Assembly: GCA_002298885.1 (NCBI GenBank)
Contig: DBMK01000230.1
Span: 1 to 9,056, forward strand
Source of the DNA: Anaerolineaceae bacterium UBA700
Lineage (GTDB): Bacteria; Chloroflexota; Anaerolineae; Anaerolineales; Anaerolineaceae
Length of the DNA: 9,056 nucleotides
Direction of reading: 5' to 3'
This document shows positions 8,993 through 9,056 of the stretch, piece after piece. The first letter of the stretch is position 1. Each line of letters starts with the position of its first letter. A program made the position numbers and the translations under genes. The notes below the pieces were generated by a model, which was not told where the DNA came from, did no database searches, and saw only the letters and a program-made list of their open reading frames with translations.

Positions 8993-9007
8993 TTATCCAC
9001 CTGAGAC

Positions 9008-9031
9008 GCCGGGGGTTGAAAACCCCCAGGC
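9008..9031. repeat. REP-like palindrome (GGGGGTT-GAA-AACCCCC core)
   Basis: A 7-bp perfect stem (9011-9017 with 9021-9027) around GAA is extended by GCC/GGC (9008-9010 and 9029-9031) with one bulged A. No U-run follows in either direction, so it is a poor terminator. The following bases include AAGTCGGCC near the window end, which may be half of a second stem. From memory, GGGTTGAAAACCC-type palindromes occur as dispersed intergenic repeats in GC-rich bacteria including Chloroflexota; copy number here cannot be tested. Confidence 0.55.
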
Positions 9032-9056
9032 TGCCCAAAATTCAAGTCGGCCAAGG

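Larger units (their letters stand above)
8802..9056. other. Non-coding region to the right of gyrB
   Basis: These 255 bases hold no credible protein gene. They carry the gyrB terminator, two small inverted repeats, the GGGGGTT palindrome and one near-consensus DnaA box (TTATCCACC, 8993-9001, eight of nine matches to TTATCCACA). The base composition is clearly more AT-rich than the flanking genes between 8802 and about 8990. No tRNA-like or riboswitch-like fold was recognised. Confidence 0.6.

Noticed and set aside
9008..9031. Right-edge palindrome as a terminator or CRISPR repeat
   Set aside because: There is no U-run on either strand and only one copy is visible, with no spacer pattern.

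Overview
The window looks like a piece of chromosome from a GC-rich bacterium, most probably a Chloroflexota member of the Anaerolineae type. This placement is an inference. It rests on the Pro/Thr-rich 'TPTPT' low-complexity tracts in an envelope protein, on operon-head genes that seem to be leaderless with a -10 box just before the ATG, and on general protein character. No rRNA, tRNA, phage, insertion sequence or CRISPR array is visible. Every gene except one has a recognisable family or clear architecture.

Left half, leftward transcription (about 58-3415): a MurJ-like MOP-family lipid flippase (murJ), then a single-pass membrane protein with TPR-like helices and a long Pro/Thr-rich tail, then a small four-helix CopD-like membrane protein. 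The last gene starts at a TTG that overlaps the preceding stop (TTGA), and a strong hairpin overlaps its own stop codon at the left edge. The middle gene also has its own TATAAT box 7 nt before its ATG.

Centre and right half, rightward transcription (3486-8801): a 70-bp divergent intergenic region separates murJ from a tightly coupled trio. This trio is an Mn/Zn/Fe-type ABC ATPase, its membrane permease (GTGA overlap) and a short RsmI-like tetrapyrrole-methylase-fold protein (ATGA overlap). No substrate-binding lipoprotein gene is present beside the transporter. A further promoter-like sequence then precedes a six-helix membrane protein of unknown function, followed 35 bp later by gyrB with a strong Shine-Dalgarno.

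Right edge (8802-9056): non-coding. It holds a textbook intrinsic terminator after gyrB, a small inverted repeat, one near-consensus DnaA box and a GGGGGTT-GAA-AACCCCC palindrome that resembles dispersed REP-like repeats.

I found no convincing new multi-gene defence or mobile system. The observations most worth a second look are the repeated leaderless layout, the loss of most of the hallmark arginines in the MurJ homologue, the truncated RsmI homologue translationally coupled to a metal transporter, and the unidentified membrane protein before gyrB.
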